A stretch of 64,000 nucleotides of DNA. Origin: Prevotella sp. E9-3. Lineage in GTDB: Bacteria > Bacteroidota > Bacteroidia > Bacteroidales > Bacteroidaceae. A program made the translations under genes and the position numbers. Under the pieces are notes generated by a model. It was not told the DNA's origin, made no database searches, and worked only from the letters and a program-made list of their open reading frames with translations. Numbering within the stretch: the stretch's first letter is position 1; each line of letters starts with the position of its first letter. Positions 1 to 7,812 of the stretch are shown in pieces. Location of the stretch: contig NZ_CP091786.1 of assembly GCF_022024015.1 (NCBI RefSeq), positions 1,178,001-1,242,000 on the forward strand, given 5' to 3'.

Positions 1-392
1 CCGTGGTGCTGAATGACGTTGGAGGCGCCGCTGACAGAGGTGGCGGCATAGTTGCCGTGCTTGGCCACTTTGTATCCTGCGCCGGCAATGACGAAGCAGG
101 ATGTAGTAGAGATGTTAAAAGTATTTTTGCGGTCACCGCCAGTGCCTACCACATCGATGTAGCGGTCGGCATCAAGAATGGCGGGTACACCGGTCTCTAA
201 TATCCCGTCGCGGAAGCCTAACAGTTCGTCAACGGTCACGCCTCGCATTTGCAGACAGGTCAGCAGGGCTGTAATCTGCTCGTTGGGGTATTCGCTTTGA
301 GTGATACCTATCAGGATGGTCTTCATCTCCTCACGGGAGAGCTCTTCGTGATTCAGCAGGCGGAAGAGATAGCCTTTCATTGTCTGTTCCAT
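1..392 (-). CDS. trpD: Anthranilate phosphoribosyltransferase, N-terminal part (cut by window edge)
   Basis: Transfers phosphoribose from PRPP to anthranilate, the second step of tryptophan synthesis. Reading leftward from the ATG at 390-392 gives about 130 residues beginning MEQTMKGYLFRLLNHEELS. The helical N-terminal domain is followed by the PRPP-binding loop DVVGTGGDRKNTFNIST and the substrate segment KVAKHGNYAATSVSGASNV, both typical of TrpD. The reading frame is still open at base 1, so the C-terminal part is outside the window. It starts 53 nt after the trpG stop and is surely cotranscribed with trpG, trpE and trpB. A second in-frame ATG lies four codons later (378-380), so the exact start is slightly uncertain. 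The assignment itself is secure from the motifs and the operon context. Confidence 0.95.
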   Translation of the reverse strand, partial: MEQTMKGYLFRLLNHEELSREEMKTILIGITQSEYPNEQITALLTCLQMRGVTVDELLGFRDGILETGVPAILDADRYIDVVGTGGDRKNTFNISTTSCFVIAGAGYKVAKHGNYAATSVSGASNVIQHH

Positions 393-445
393 AGTTTTTA
401 TGTATTATTTTATTATTATTTATCTGTTTGGTGGGGTATAGCGAT

Positions 446-1009
446 TTATAAATACATCCAGTTCTGTAGCATTTTCTTTCCGTCTGGAGTAAGTACACTC
501 TCGGGATGGAACTGAATGCCGCGTACGTTTAGCTTGCGATGGCGCATGGCCATGATCTGTCCCTCGTCTGAGACCGCTGTTACCTCGAGACAGTCTGGCA
601 AACCCTCTCGTGATACTACCCATGAGTGGTAACGGCCGATGGTGATGTCGCGCTCGATACCAAAAAACAACGGGTCGTCAGCTACGATATGACAGGGGGT
701 GGCGACACCGTGGAATACCTCTGAGAGGTTTTCCAGCTTTCCGCCGAATGCCTCACCGATGGCTTGATGACCGAGACAGACACCTAAGATTGGCTTCCGG
801 TCGGCATAGGTGCGGATAACGTCGAGCAAAAGACCTGCCTCGCTGGGAATGCCAGGTCCTGGTGAGAGAATGATTTTACTGAACTGCTCCAACTGCGGGA
901 GTTCGAACTGGTCGTTGCGTAATACGGTAACTTCGGCGCCCAGCTCCTTCACTAAATGACTCAAATTGTAGGTGAACGAGTCATAGTTGTCGATAATGAC
1001 TATTTTCAT
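446..1009 (-). CDS. trpG: Anthranilate synthase component II, glutamine amidotransferase subunit
   Basis: Class I glutamine amidotransferase (187 residues) that supplies ammonia from glutamine to TrpE for making anthranilate from chorismate. The catalytic triad is visible: nucleophile Cys78 in GVCLGHQ, and His168 and Glu170 in FHPES. The oxyanion-hole strand SPGPGIP is at about 49-55. The length matches stand-alone TrpG/PabA. PabA in folate synthesis has the same fold, but the position directly after trpE and before trpD supports the tryptophan role; a dual role with PabB cannot be excluded. The spacing to trpE is 36 nt. Confidence 0.95.
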   Translation of the reverse strand: MKIVIIDNYDSFTYNLSHLVKELGAEVTVLRNDQFELPQLEQFSKIILSPGPGIPSEAGLLLDVIRTYADRKPILGVCLGHQAIGEAFGGKLENLSEVFHGVATPCHIVADDPLFFGIERDITIGRYHSWVVSREGLPDCLEVTAVSDEGQIMAMRHRKLNVRGIQFHPESVLTPDGKKMLQNWMYL

Positions 1010-1045
1010 AATTCGTAAATCCGTTTGATCTTTGAAATCCGTTTT

Positions 1046-2467
1046 TCAAATCTTCTCTGCAGTTTCAATCGCCCTGCGCAGCGCGCCCAGTTTGTTGTTC
1101 ACTTCTTGCAGTTCATATTCCTCATCGCTCTTGGCCACAATGCCGCCGCCAGCCTGGAACCATAACTCGCCGTTGCGACTCACGAAGGTGCGAATGGTGA
1201 TGGCTTGATTCAGCGAACCGTCCAACCCGATAAGTCCGATGCATCCACCATAGGCACCACGGTTGTGTGGCTCGTACTCAGAGATGAGTTGCATGGCGCG
1301 AACCTTTGGCGCACCCGACAAGGTGCCGGCAGGAAAAGTGTCGATGAAAGCCTTGATAGGATCTGCACCCTCATCGAGCTCGCCACTGACACGGCTTACG
1401 AGATGAATTACGTGAGAATAGTATTGAACGTCTTTATAGTAATCAACTTTTACATTGTGGCAGTTACGGCTCAAATCATTGCGAGCCAAATCGACAAGCA
1501 TTACGTGCTCGGCATTCTCTTTCGGATCGTTACGTAGAAATTCTGCTCCCTTTCGGTCGGCCTCGGCATTGCCCGTTCGCTTTGTTGTTCCGGCAATAGG
1601 ATCGATATAGGCACGTATTTTTTTTGTAGATGAGACAGTATCATCCACTGCTTCTATCCGGCAATGTGTTTCAGGTGAAGAACCAAAAATGCGGAAACCT
1701 CCGAAATCGAAATAGAACAAATATGGAGAGGGGTTGATACTACGCAAGGCACGGTAGAGCTTGAAGTCATCACCCTCATATTTCTGAACGAATCGGCGTG
1801 ACAGCACAATCTGGAATACATCGCCACGCAGACAGTGCTGAATACCTTTTCGGATATTGGCCTTGTGCTCTTCATCAGTAAGAGGAGAAGTGAACGGTCC
1901 CACGGGGTGGAAGTCGTATGCCTTAACGTTGGCTTTGTTCATCGCCTTGAGGATATTGTCAATGTCTGCCGCATCGCCCAGCGTGATTACTTTCAGCATG
2001 TTGTTGTGATGGTCGAATACGATTACCACCTTATATAGTATATACAATACGTCGGGAGCATCATTCTTTGCCTGTGTCTCGTCTTTTACGTCAATATTCT
2101 CAAAATATCTGACCGCATTGAACGATGTGTAACCAAACAGTCCGATATTTGAGGCCTCTTCACCCTCCACATGAATATGGTCTATGAGTGCATGAATAGC
2201 ATCGGCGGTTCCGAAACTTTTGTTAATCTCATGTTTTTGTGTAGTCCCGTCAGGGAAGGTAATAGAGGCCATGCCGTGACTAACGGCTATACTGGCTATG
2301 GGATTGATACCAATAAACGAGCGTGAGTTGCTCTGGTCGTGGTAGTCGGAACTCTCCATCAGCGCACTCTGTGCATAGAGATCTCTTAGTCTCATATATA
2401 CACCCACAGGGGTATAGAAGTCGGCCAGTATGTTTTTGCTTGTAGTATGATAATTGTATGTTGTCAT
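1046..2467 (-). CDS. trpE: Anthranilate synthase component I
   Basis: Converts chorismate to anthranilate using ammonia from TrpG (473 residues). The C-terminal chorismate-binding domain shows DVFQIVLSRRF, DLARNDLSR, AGTLSGAPKVRAM and the final GGGIVAKSDEEYELQEVNNK block, all hallmarks of the family. The N-terminal segment has ALMESSD, equivalent to the LLES motif that forms the tryptophan feedback-inhibition site in TrpE, so allosteric control by tryptophan is likely (family knowledge). It lies 16 nt after trpB. Together with the leader peptide upstream of trpB, the operon probably has both enzyme-level and transcript-level feedback. Confidence 0.96.
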   Translation of the reverse strand: MTTYNYHTTSKNILADFYTPVGVYMRLRDLYAQSALMESSDYHDQSNSRSFIGINPIASIAVSHGMASITFPDGTTQKHEINKSFGTADAIHALIDHIHVEGEEASNIGLFGYTSFNAVRYFENIDVKDETQAKNDAPDVLYILYKVVIVFDHHNNMLKVITLGDAADIDNILKAMNKANVKAYDFHPVGPFTSPLTDEEHKANIRKGIQHCLRGDVFQIVLSRRFVQKYEGDDFKLYRALRSINPSPYLFYFDFGGFRIFGSSPETHCRIEAVDDTVSSTKKIRAYIDPIAGTTKRTGNAEADRKGAEFLRNDPKENAEHVMLVDLARNDLSRNCHNVKVDYYKDVQYYSHVIHLVSRVSGELDEGADPIKAFIDTFPAGTLSGAPKVRAMQLISEYEPHNRGAYGGCIGLIGLDGSLNQAITIRTFVSRNGELWFQAGGGIVAKSDEEYELQEVNNKLGALRRAIETAEKI

Positions 2468-2483
2468 TATTTATGATTCTTGA

Positions 2484-3686
2484 TTAAAAATTACCGTATT
2501 CTCCTGCCATTTCCTTGTTCTTGAGGTAGGTCTCTACATCCTTGTCTCCACGTCCGGAAACAGTCAGAACCACCACGTCGTCCTTCTTGAACTTCATTTT
2601 TTCAAGAGCAGCAATGGCGTGCGCACTCTCAATGGCGGGAATGATACCTTCCATACGAGTCAGTTCGTAACCTCCACGTATGGCCTCGTCATCGTTGATG
2701 GCAAGTATCTGGGTACGACCTTGTTTAGCCATATTGCAATGCATAGGACCAACACCTGGATAGTCGAGACCCGCAGAAATGGTAAAGGCCTCCTCAATCT
2801 GCCCGTCCTCGTTCTGCATCACCAGCATCTTTGCACCATGCAGAATACCCGTTGTACCCTTGTGAATTGTAGCTGCCGTGTGGTCGGTTTGCCATCCGTG
2901 GCCACCTGCCTCGGCGAGTACTATCTTCACCCGTTCATCATCCATATAGTGATAGATGGTTCCGGCTGCGTTCGAACCGCCACCTATGCAAGCTATCAAG
3001 TAGTCAGGATAGTCACGGCCAATTTTTTCTTCCAATTGCCATTTTATTTCTTCCGAGATAACGCTCTGCATGCGAGCTACCAGGTCGGGATAGGGATGTG
3101 GCCCCATCGTAGAACCTACAATATAGAATGTGTCTGAAGGATGACAGCACCAGTCGCGTATAGCCTCCGAGCAGGCATCGCTCAGCGTCATATTGCCCGT
3201 ACGAACAGGGTGTACCTCTGCGCCCAGCATCTTCATGCGCTCTACATTCGTGTGCTGACGCTCTACATCAGTGGCGCCCATAAACACTTCACACTTCATG
3301 CCCATCAACGCGCATACTGTTGCCGTAGCCACACCATGTTGCCCAGCGCCCGTCTCGGCAATGATGCGTGTCTTGCCCATCTTTTTAGCCAATAGGATCT
3401 GTCCGATGGTGTTGTTGATTTTGTGAGCTCCCGTGTGGTTAAGATCCTCGCGCTTCAGATACAGCTGGCAGCCGTACTTCTCACTCATGCGGCTAGCAAA
3501 GTAAAGAGGAGATGGACGACCTACGTAGTCCTTGAGCAATTGGTGGTATTCCTGCTTGAATTCTTCTGTTTCAATGATACCCAAATACTGCTCTTGCAGG
3601 TTCTTCACTGTTGCATAGAGAATCTCGGGTACGTATGCACCGCCGAACTCTCCGTAAAAGCCATTCTTGTCAACTTGGTACTTCAT
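2484..3686 (-). CDS. trpB: Tryptophan synthase beta chain
   Basis: PLP enzyme that joins indole and serine to make tryptophan (400 residues, normal TrpB1 length). The PLP lysine is Lys89 in LNHTGAHKINN, and the phosphate-binding loop is CIGGGSNAAG. The C-terminal SGRGDKDVETY segment is also typical. It is the first structural gene of the operon, unlike the enteric order; trpB-trpE-trpG-trpD is a layout common in Bacteroidota. The start ATG at 3684-3686 follows the attenuator-like hairpin by about 50 nt. The alpha subunit TrpA, which should be its partner, is not in the window and presumably lies beyond trpD. Confidence 0.97.
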   Translation of the reverse strand: MKYQVDKNGFYGEFGGAYVPEILYATVKNLQEQYLGIIETEEFKQEYHQLLKDYVGRPSPLYFASRMSEKYGCQLYLKREDLNHTGAHKINNTIGQILLAKKMGKTRIIAETGAGQHGVATATVCALMGMKCEVFMGATDVERQHTNVERMKMLGAEVHPVRTGNMTLSDACSEAIRDWCCHPSDTFYIVGSTMGPHPYPDLVARMQSVISEEIKWQLEEKIGRDYPDYLIACIGGGSNAAGTIYHYMDDERVKIVLAEAGGHGWQTDHTAATIHKGTTGILHGAKMLVMQNEDGQIEEAFTISAGLDYPGVGPMHCNMAKQGRTQILAINDDEAIRGGYELTRMEGIIPAIESAHAIAALEKMKFKKDDVVVLTVSGRGDKDVETYLKNKEMAGEYGNF

Positions 3687-3737
3687 TTCTATATAATTGT
3701 TTTTATGTTGTTATTCGTTTTTTTCCCCATTTAAGGG

Positions 3738-3769
3738 AAAAGGCCTGTCGCAAGAACGACAGGCCTTTT
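3738..3769 (-). terminator. Leader hairpin upstream of trpB (putative attenuator terminator)
   Basis: A perfect 13-bp stem: the arms aaaaggcctgtcg (3738-3750) and its complement (3757-3769) enclose a 6-nt loop. Read on the minus strand, the 3' arm ends in four U, then CCC, so the U tract is short. It sits between the Trp-rich leader ORF and trpB, where a regulated terminator is expected. No clear alternative antiterminator pairing with the 5' arm was found by eye. Confidence 0.75.
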
Positions 3770-3814
3770 TCTTTGTATCTTATGCTCCACCTTTATGGGC
3801 AAACGGCTTGCTTC

Positions 3815-3871
3815 TCACGACTGTTTCAATCTTGAGCTGCGCCACCACCATAAATTTGCATAAATATTCAT
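3815..3871 (-). CDS. trpL: trp operon leader peptide with three consecutive Trp codons
   Basis: An 18-codon ORF, MNIYANLWWWRSSRLKQS, ending in TGA at 3815-3817. Residues 8-10 are three tandem UGG codons (3842-3850). It starts 29 nt after the -7 promoter box of the trp operon, and a strong hairpin and then trpB follow. This is the arrangement of a ribosome-mediated trp attenuator: a ribosome stalled at the Trp codons under tryptophan shortage would change leader folding. One supporting pairing is visible: UUUAUGG (3848-3854), which includes the first Trp codon, can pair with CCAUAAA (3792-3798). No Shine-Dalgarno is seen, as is usual in this phylum. The function is inferred from codon content and position. 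Confidence 0.8.
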   Translation of the reverse strand: MNIYANLWWWRSSRLKQS

Positions 3872-3900
3872 ATATTGGCTTTGTTTTTATGTTTCGGTTG

Positions 3901-3932
3901 CAAAGATATGCATATTTCTTCTTTTCTCCAAA
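3901..3932 (-). promoter_or_regulatory. Promoter of the trp operon
   Basis: On the minus strand a TATCTTTG -7 box (3901-3908) is preceded by TTTG (3929-3932) with a 20-nt spacer, matching the Bacteroidota sigma-ABfr consensus. The trpL start codon is 29 nt downstream. Confidence 0.85.
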
Positions 3933-3972
3933 TATTTTTCCACTTTTTTTAGTGCTGTATGAGTTTTTTTTG

Positions 3973-3980
3973 TATATTTG
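3973..3980 (+). promoter_or_regulatory. Promoter -7 box for the two-gene glycoside hydrolase unit
   Basis: TATATTTG followed by C, 51 nt before the ATG at 4032. It is divergent from the trp promoter, with the two -7 boxes about 65 nt apart. The -33 element is weak (a T run near 3947-3950). Confidence 0.65.
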
Positions 3981-4031
3981 CAAACTGAATATCAAGACTA
4001 TAATTAAGAATATACTAACTATACAAAAAAC

Positions 4032-7000
4032 ATGAATAGATTTTTCTATAACTTGCGAAAAGTGATAACTGTTGTTGTGTTGCTATCACTTACAACAATT
4101 TCTGTATGGGCTGCAAATTCAAAAACCACAGTCGATCAGGTGTCTTCAACTGTAACCCTTGCTGATGATGTTGACTATATTGTAAGCAGTAGTACGCCTT
4201 TTACGGATGCTGGCGTCGTAAACTTTACCAATACTGAGCATGCCGTACTCATTCTTGAGGGGGTACGTCCTTCTGTCGTTATCTCCAAATGGTTAGGCCA
4301 TATTCAGATAAATGGTGAGAAAGCTGTTGAAAACTCCAACTGTATGGTGAGAATGTACAATTTGGGTGCTATCGTCTTTCCTTATAAGGGCGGCGACAAA
4401 TTTAAAGCGCTGACGGTTTATTCCGAACCTAATTTTGAAGGCTCTTCAAGCAATGACTTCGGTTTGGAGCATTCTGGCGGTTATATGAATACCCTTACCA
4501 CAAAGCAGTTGAACAACAAGATTCGTTCTTTCAAACTGAAACGCGGTTATATGGTTACTTTCTCGCTTCGTGCCGGTGGTCGTGGCTATAGCCGTTGTTT
4601 TATTGCGGCTGACAAGGATATTGAAATGGCTTCACTCCCGGCGCTGATGGATAATTCTATCTCATCTTATCGCGTATTCAAATGGTACGATGCTGGCAAA
4701 CGCCAATTAGGTAATCAGGTGGATGCGACGGCCATGAAAGCCCTGAATGTACAGAGTAGTTATGATTGGGGAACTGGTAATGCTACGATGCTCCCTGATT
4801 TTGAGTGGGTTCCCAATCATATTTATGAAGACTATCCGTCTTCATCTTCTATTGGAAAATGTACTTGGTCTCCTCACACCAAGAATAATAATGAGCCACG
4901 AAACAATTCTGATGATCATCCTCAGGATTTGACCACTATTCTTAATAACTGGGAAAACATGATGCGTACGGGCCTTCGTCTTTGTTCGCCGGCCTCATGG
5001 GATGGTAGTGACTATTGGAATGCTACTGGCTTCTTGGCTGATTTCCTCGATTCTATTGATGCTCGCGGATGGCGTTGCGATATAATCGATTTGCATTGCT
5101 ATTGGGCTGAAGGCAGTTTCGGCAATATGCATTATTGGAGTGATAAGTATAAACGTCCTATTTGGATTTCGGAATGGTGCTGGGGCGCTTCTTGGAACAA
5201 TAATGGCGCCTTTGCCGATGGCGTTACTGAAAATCAGGTGCGTGACGCTTTGCAGCGTATCTGTACTAATCTGAATAATTGGGACTATGTGGAGCGTTAC
5301 TATTATTGGAATGGTGAGCGCGATCCATCCCGCCTTTATAAGAATGGTTCTCTAACTCCTGCTGGTCAGATGTATTCTAAACTGAATTCGGGATTGGGCT
5401 ATAATGGCAAGTACGACTTCGTTCCTACTACTCCTCGCCAGTATGCACCCACAAATCTGGATGTTACTTACGATAAAGCCACAAATACAGCTACGTTGAA
5501 ATTCCATGAGTATAATGGTGAGATGAATAAAGCCATCTATCTGGAGCGCTCAGTACAAAGTAGCGGAAATACCAACTTCGAAGTTATTGATACACTTGAT
5601 ATTCAGGAGAACGAGGCCGACTATACCTGTCAGGATCCTAATGCTGCCAGTGGTTATCGTTATCGTATCCAGATTGTTGACGGTAAGGAGAAAAAGCAAT
5701 ATTCAAACATTGTGATGGCTGTGAGCGACAATATGGAGGCCGGCGATCCCTATACCGTAGGCGACGAGGTAATGTTTATGGGTGGTAATGTCTTTGCCAA
5801 TGGCGATTTCGCTCTTGGTACCTATGGATGGGTTAGCGGTACTGGCGACCCCATTGATGCACCTTATTTCCAGGCTGTTCCTGTAGGTGGAAAAGATAAT
5901 GATGCCTATTTGCAATGCTATGGGCATGGTGATCAGAATTCTGCAGCCTCTCTCATTACTGCTTTCAACGCTACTCCCAGTGTCTATTATTATTTCTCAG
6001 GCTCTTCAGCCAATACCAACCTCTATACCCGATTGGAACAAACCAATCCAGGTAAGAGCGGCTCTTATATCGTAGCTAGTATGAGGAACGAAACTGCTGC
6101 ATGGAAGACTATTTTGAAAGTGTTTAATACCGGTAATAAATATGAACAACTGACAATGGTAGTTCGTAGTGCACAAGCGAAGGCCCAAGTTGGTCAGCTG
6201 ATGTTAGCACGTCTTTTTGCCACTCAGGACTCAGCCTTTGCAGACGGTTTGGAGAAAATTCGTCTGCGTGCCGAGGCTTTCAAGAGTTATAATACCCAGT
6301 ATCCTTTCCTCAATGAAGACCTTAGCGCTCAGCTTGCCCTCATTACCGAGGCCAATCGTGAGTCGTTGGCAGAAGCAAAGATAATGGTTGATAATGCTAT
6401 CAAGGCTTACGATGTAATGAAGACTTCTGCTCCGTATGTTGCTTACGTTGAAAAGCTTGTTGCCCTGAATCTTCATGGTAAGGAGAAACTTTCAAAGCTT
6501 CTGACTGATTTCCAGAATGTCAAGACTGTTGATGCTGTGTTTGCCGTAGGTGCCGAACTGACTGAAACCGTTGATGAATATCTTCCCCTTACTACTCTTA
6601 CCGGCAAGATAAAACAGCCAAAGTTTGCAACTGCTTCTGGGTGGACAACAAAGTGCGGAACCTTTACCGATGGTGACCAGACTACCAAGAAAGTGGACAA
6701 TGTATCCTTCTGGAATGCATGGTGGTCAGGTATTCCCGCTACCGACCTCACCAAAACGATGGCGGTAAAACAGGACATCAGTGGATTAGACCATGGTCTC
6801 TACTCATTGGAGTGCAAGGCTTCTACCGAGCATTTCTGCCTGAGCGACCAGCACGGATTCATTGCTGCTGATGGCAATCAAGAGAACAGTCCTGTGCTGA
6901 CTGCCGATTATATGGACCTGCCCACTGTAGCAAAGGCTGATCGTTGGCAAGTGTTGCTCACGGCTCCTGTCTATGTAGGCGACAATGGTAGTCTGACTGT

Positions 7001-7769
7001 CGGCTTTGAAAGTTCTAAGCAAGGTGCTCAGGATAATATGTGGCATGAATTGGGCAATACCAGTAGCCAGGGAGATTTGCGTGAAGGCTGGTGGGGTGCT
7101 ACCGATTTCTCATTGAAGTTTACTCCGCTCTATAAGGCAACCGTTGAACCCAATCAGTGGGGCACTATCTGTCTTCCTTATGCAGTTCGTCCTTGTGAGG
7201 GTATGGAATTCTATAAGATTGTTGCTATCAACGATACTTATACCCAGTTGTGCCTTGAGAAAATTGATGAATCACAGGCAGGTGTTCCTTGTCTTTATCG
7301 TTCTGAAAAGGCTGATGCCATCTTCCTTGAATATGGAAAGGCAATGAGCTATACTATTGATGGAATGTGCAACCTTCGCGGTTTCCTGAAGGTCTCTAAT
7401 GCCAAGGCTCCTTTGAATCATTATGTTCTGGTGAACGGTGCATGGGAAAAAGTTACCGATAATGAAAACCGTCCAGTACTTCAGGACTATTCAGCAGTTA
7501 TCCGTCCTCTGAACGATGCAGCAAGTGTGCCCCTCCATGTTACCGATCATTGGACTGGTGTTACCATGCCTATTCATGGTATTACTGAAGCCGAGATTCA
7601 ACATAATACACTTGGCATCAGTAATCCTACAGTTGCAACCGTAGCTCTGCCCGATGGCTTCTATACACTCGATGGCCGCATGACTATCGGTATGGACCAG
7701 CAGAACCTTCGTCCCGGCTTATATATTAAAGTGGTGGACGGACGTGCATTTAAAACAGTAGTTAAATAG
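4032..7769 (+). CDS. Secreted multidomain glycoside hydrolase, GH128-like (Asl1-type catalytic core)
   Basis: A 1,245-residue exported protein. A signal peptide (about 1-27, ending SVWA) leads into a beta-rich N-terminal region (about 30-190). A TIM-barrel-like region (about 215-455) has the NNNEPR motif with candidate acid/base Glu288, the barrel strand IDLHCYW, and PIWISEWCW with candidate nucleophile Glu381. This resembles GH128/Asl1-type enzymes, whose known members cut beta-1,3-glucans; the substrate here is not known. A FN3-like segment (about 470-565), a jelly-roll-like segment (about 580-740), helices (about 745-850) and another beta domain (about 860-1030) follow. Then comes the WGTICLPYAV module common in Prevotella surface proteins and a C-terminal tail ending GLYIKVVDGRAFKTVVK. 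It is cotranscribed with the next gene (43-nt gap). Domain borders are estimates. Confidence 0.75.
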   Translation: MNRFFYNLRKVITVVVLLSLTTISVWAANSKTTVDQVSSTVTLADDVDYIVSSSTPFTDAGVVNFTNTEHAVLILEGVRPSVVISKWLGHIQINGEKAVENSNCMVRMYNLGAIVFPYKGGDKFKALTVYSEPNFEGSSSNDFGLEHSGGYMNTLTTKQLNNKIRSFKLKRGYMVTFSLRAGGRGYSRCFIAADKDIEMASLPALMDNSISSYRVFKWYDAGKRQLGNQVDATAMKALNVQSSYDWGTGNATMLPDFEWVPNHIYEDYPSSSSIGKCTWSPHTKNNNEPRNNSDDHPQDLTTILNNWENMMRTGLRLCSPASWDGSDYWNATGFLADFLDSIDARGWRCDIIDLHCYWAEGSFGNMHYWSDKYKRPIWISEWCWGASWNNNGAFADGVTENQVRDALQRICTNLNNWDYVERYYYWNGERDPSRLYKNGSLTPAGQMYSKLNSGLGYNGKYDFVPTTPRQYAPTNLDVTYDKATNTATLKFHEYNGEMNKAIYLERSVQSSGNTNFEVIDTLDIQENEADYTCQDPNAASGYRYRIQIVDGKEKKQYSNIVMAVSDNMEAGDPYTVGDEVMFMGGNVFANGDFALGTYGWVSGTGDPIDAPYFQAVPVGGKDNDAYLQCYGHGDQNSAASLITAFNATPSVYYYFSGSSANTNLYTRLEQTNPGKSGSYIVASMRNETAAWKTILKVFNTGNKYEQLTMVVRSAQAKAQVGQLMLARLFATQDSAFADGLEKIRLRAEAFKSYNTQYPFLNEDLSAQLALITEANRESLAEAKIMVDNAIKAYDVMKTSAPYVAYVEKLVALNLHGKEKLSKLLTDFQNVKTVDAVFAVGAELTETVDEYLPLTTLTGKIKQPKFATASGWTTKCGTFTDGDQTTKKVDNVSFWNAWWSGIPATDLTKTMAVKQDISGLDHGLYSLECKASTEHFCLSDQHGFIAADGNQENSPVLTADYMDLPTVAKADRWQVLLTAPVYVGDNGSLTVGFESSKQGAQDNMWHELGNTSSQGDLREGWWGATDFSLKFTPLYKATVEPNQWGTICLPYAVRPCEGMEFYKIVAINDTYTQLCLEKIDESQAGVPCLYRSEKADAIFLEYGKAMSYTIDGMCNLRGFLKVSNAKAPLNHYVLVNGAWEKVTDNENRPVLQDYSAVIRPLNDAASVPLHVTDHWTGVTMPIHGITEAEIQHNTLGISNPTVATVALPDGFYTLDGRMTIGMDQQNLRPGLYIKVVDGRAFKTVVK

Positions 7770-7812
7770 TAAAACTATTTTTAATCATCTATAAAAGAAA
7801 GTCAATAGACTT

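Noticed and set aside
3780..3995. 71-codon ORF on the minus strand over the trp leader
   Set aside because: It runs across the trp promoter and is in a different frame from the WWW leader; its sequence has no coding character.
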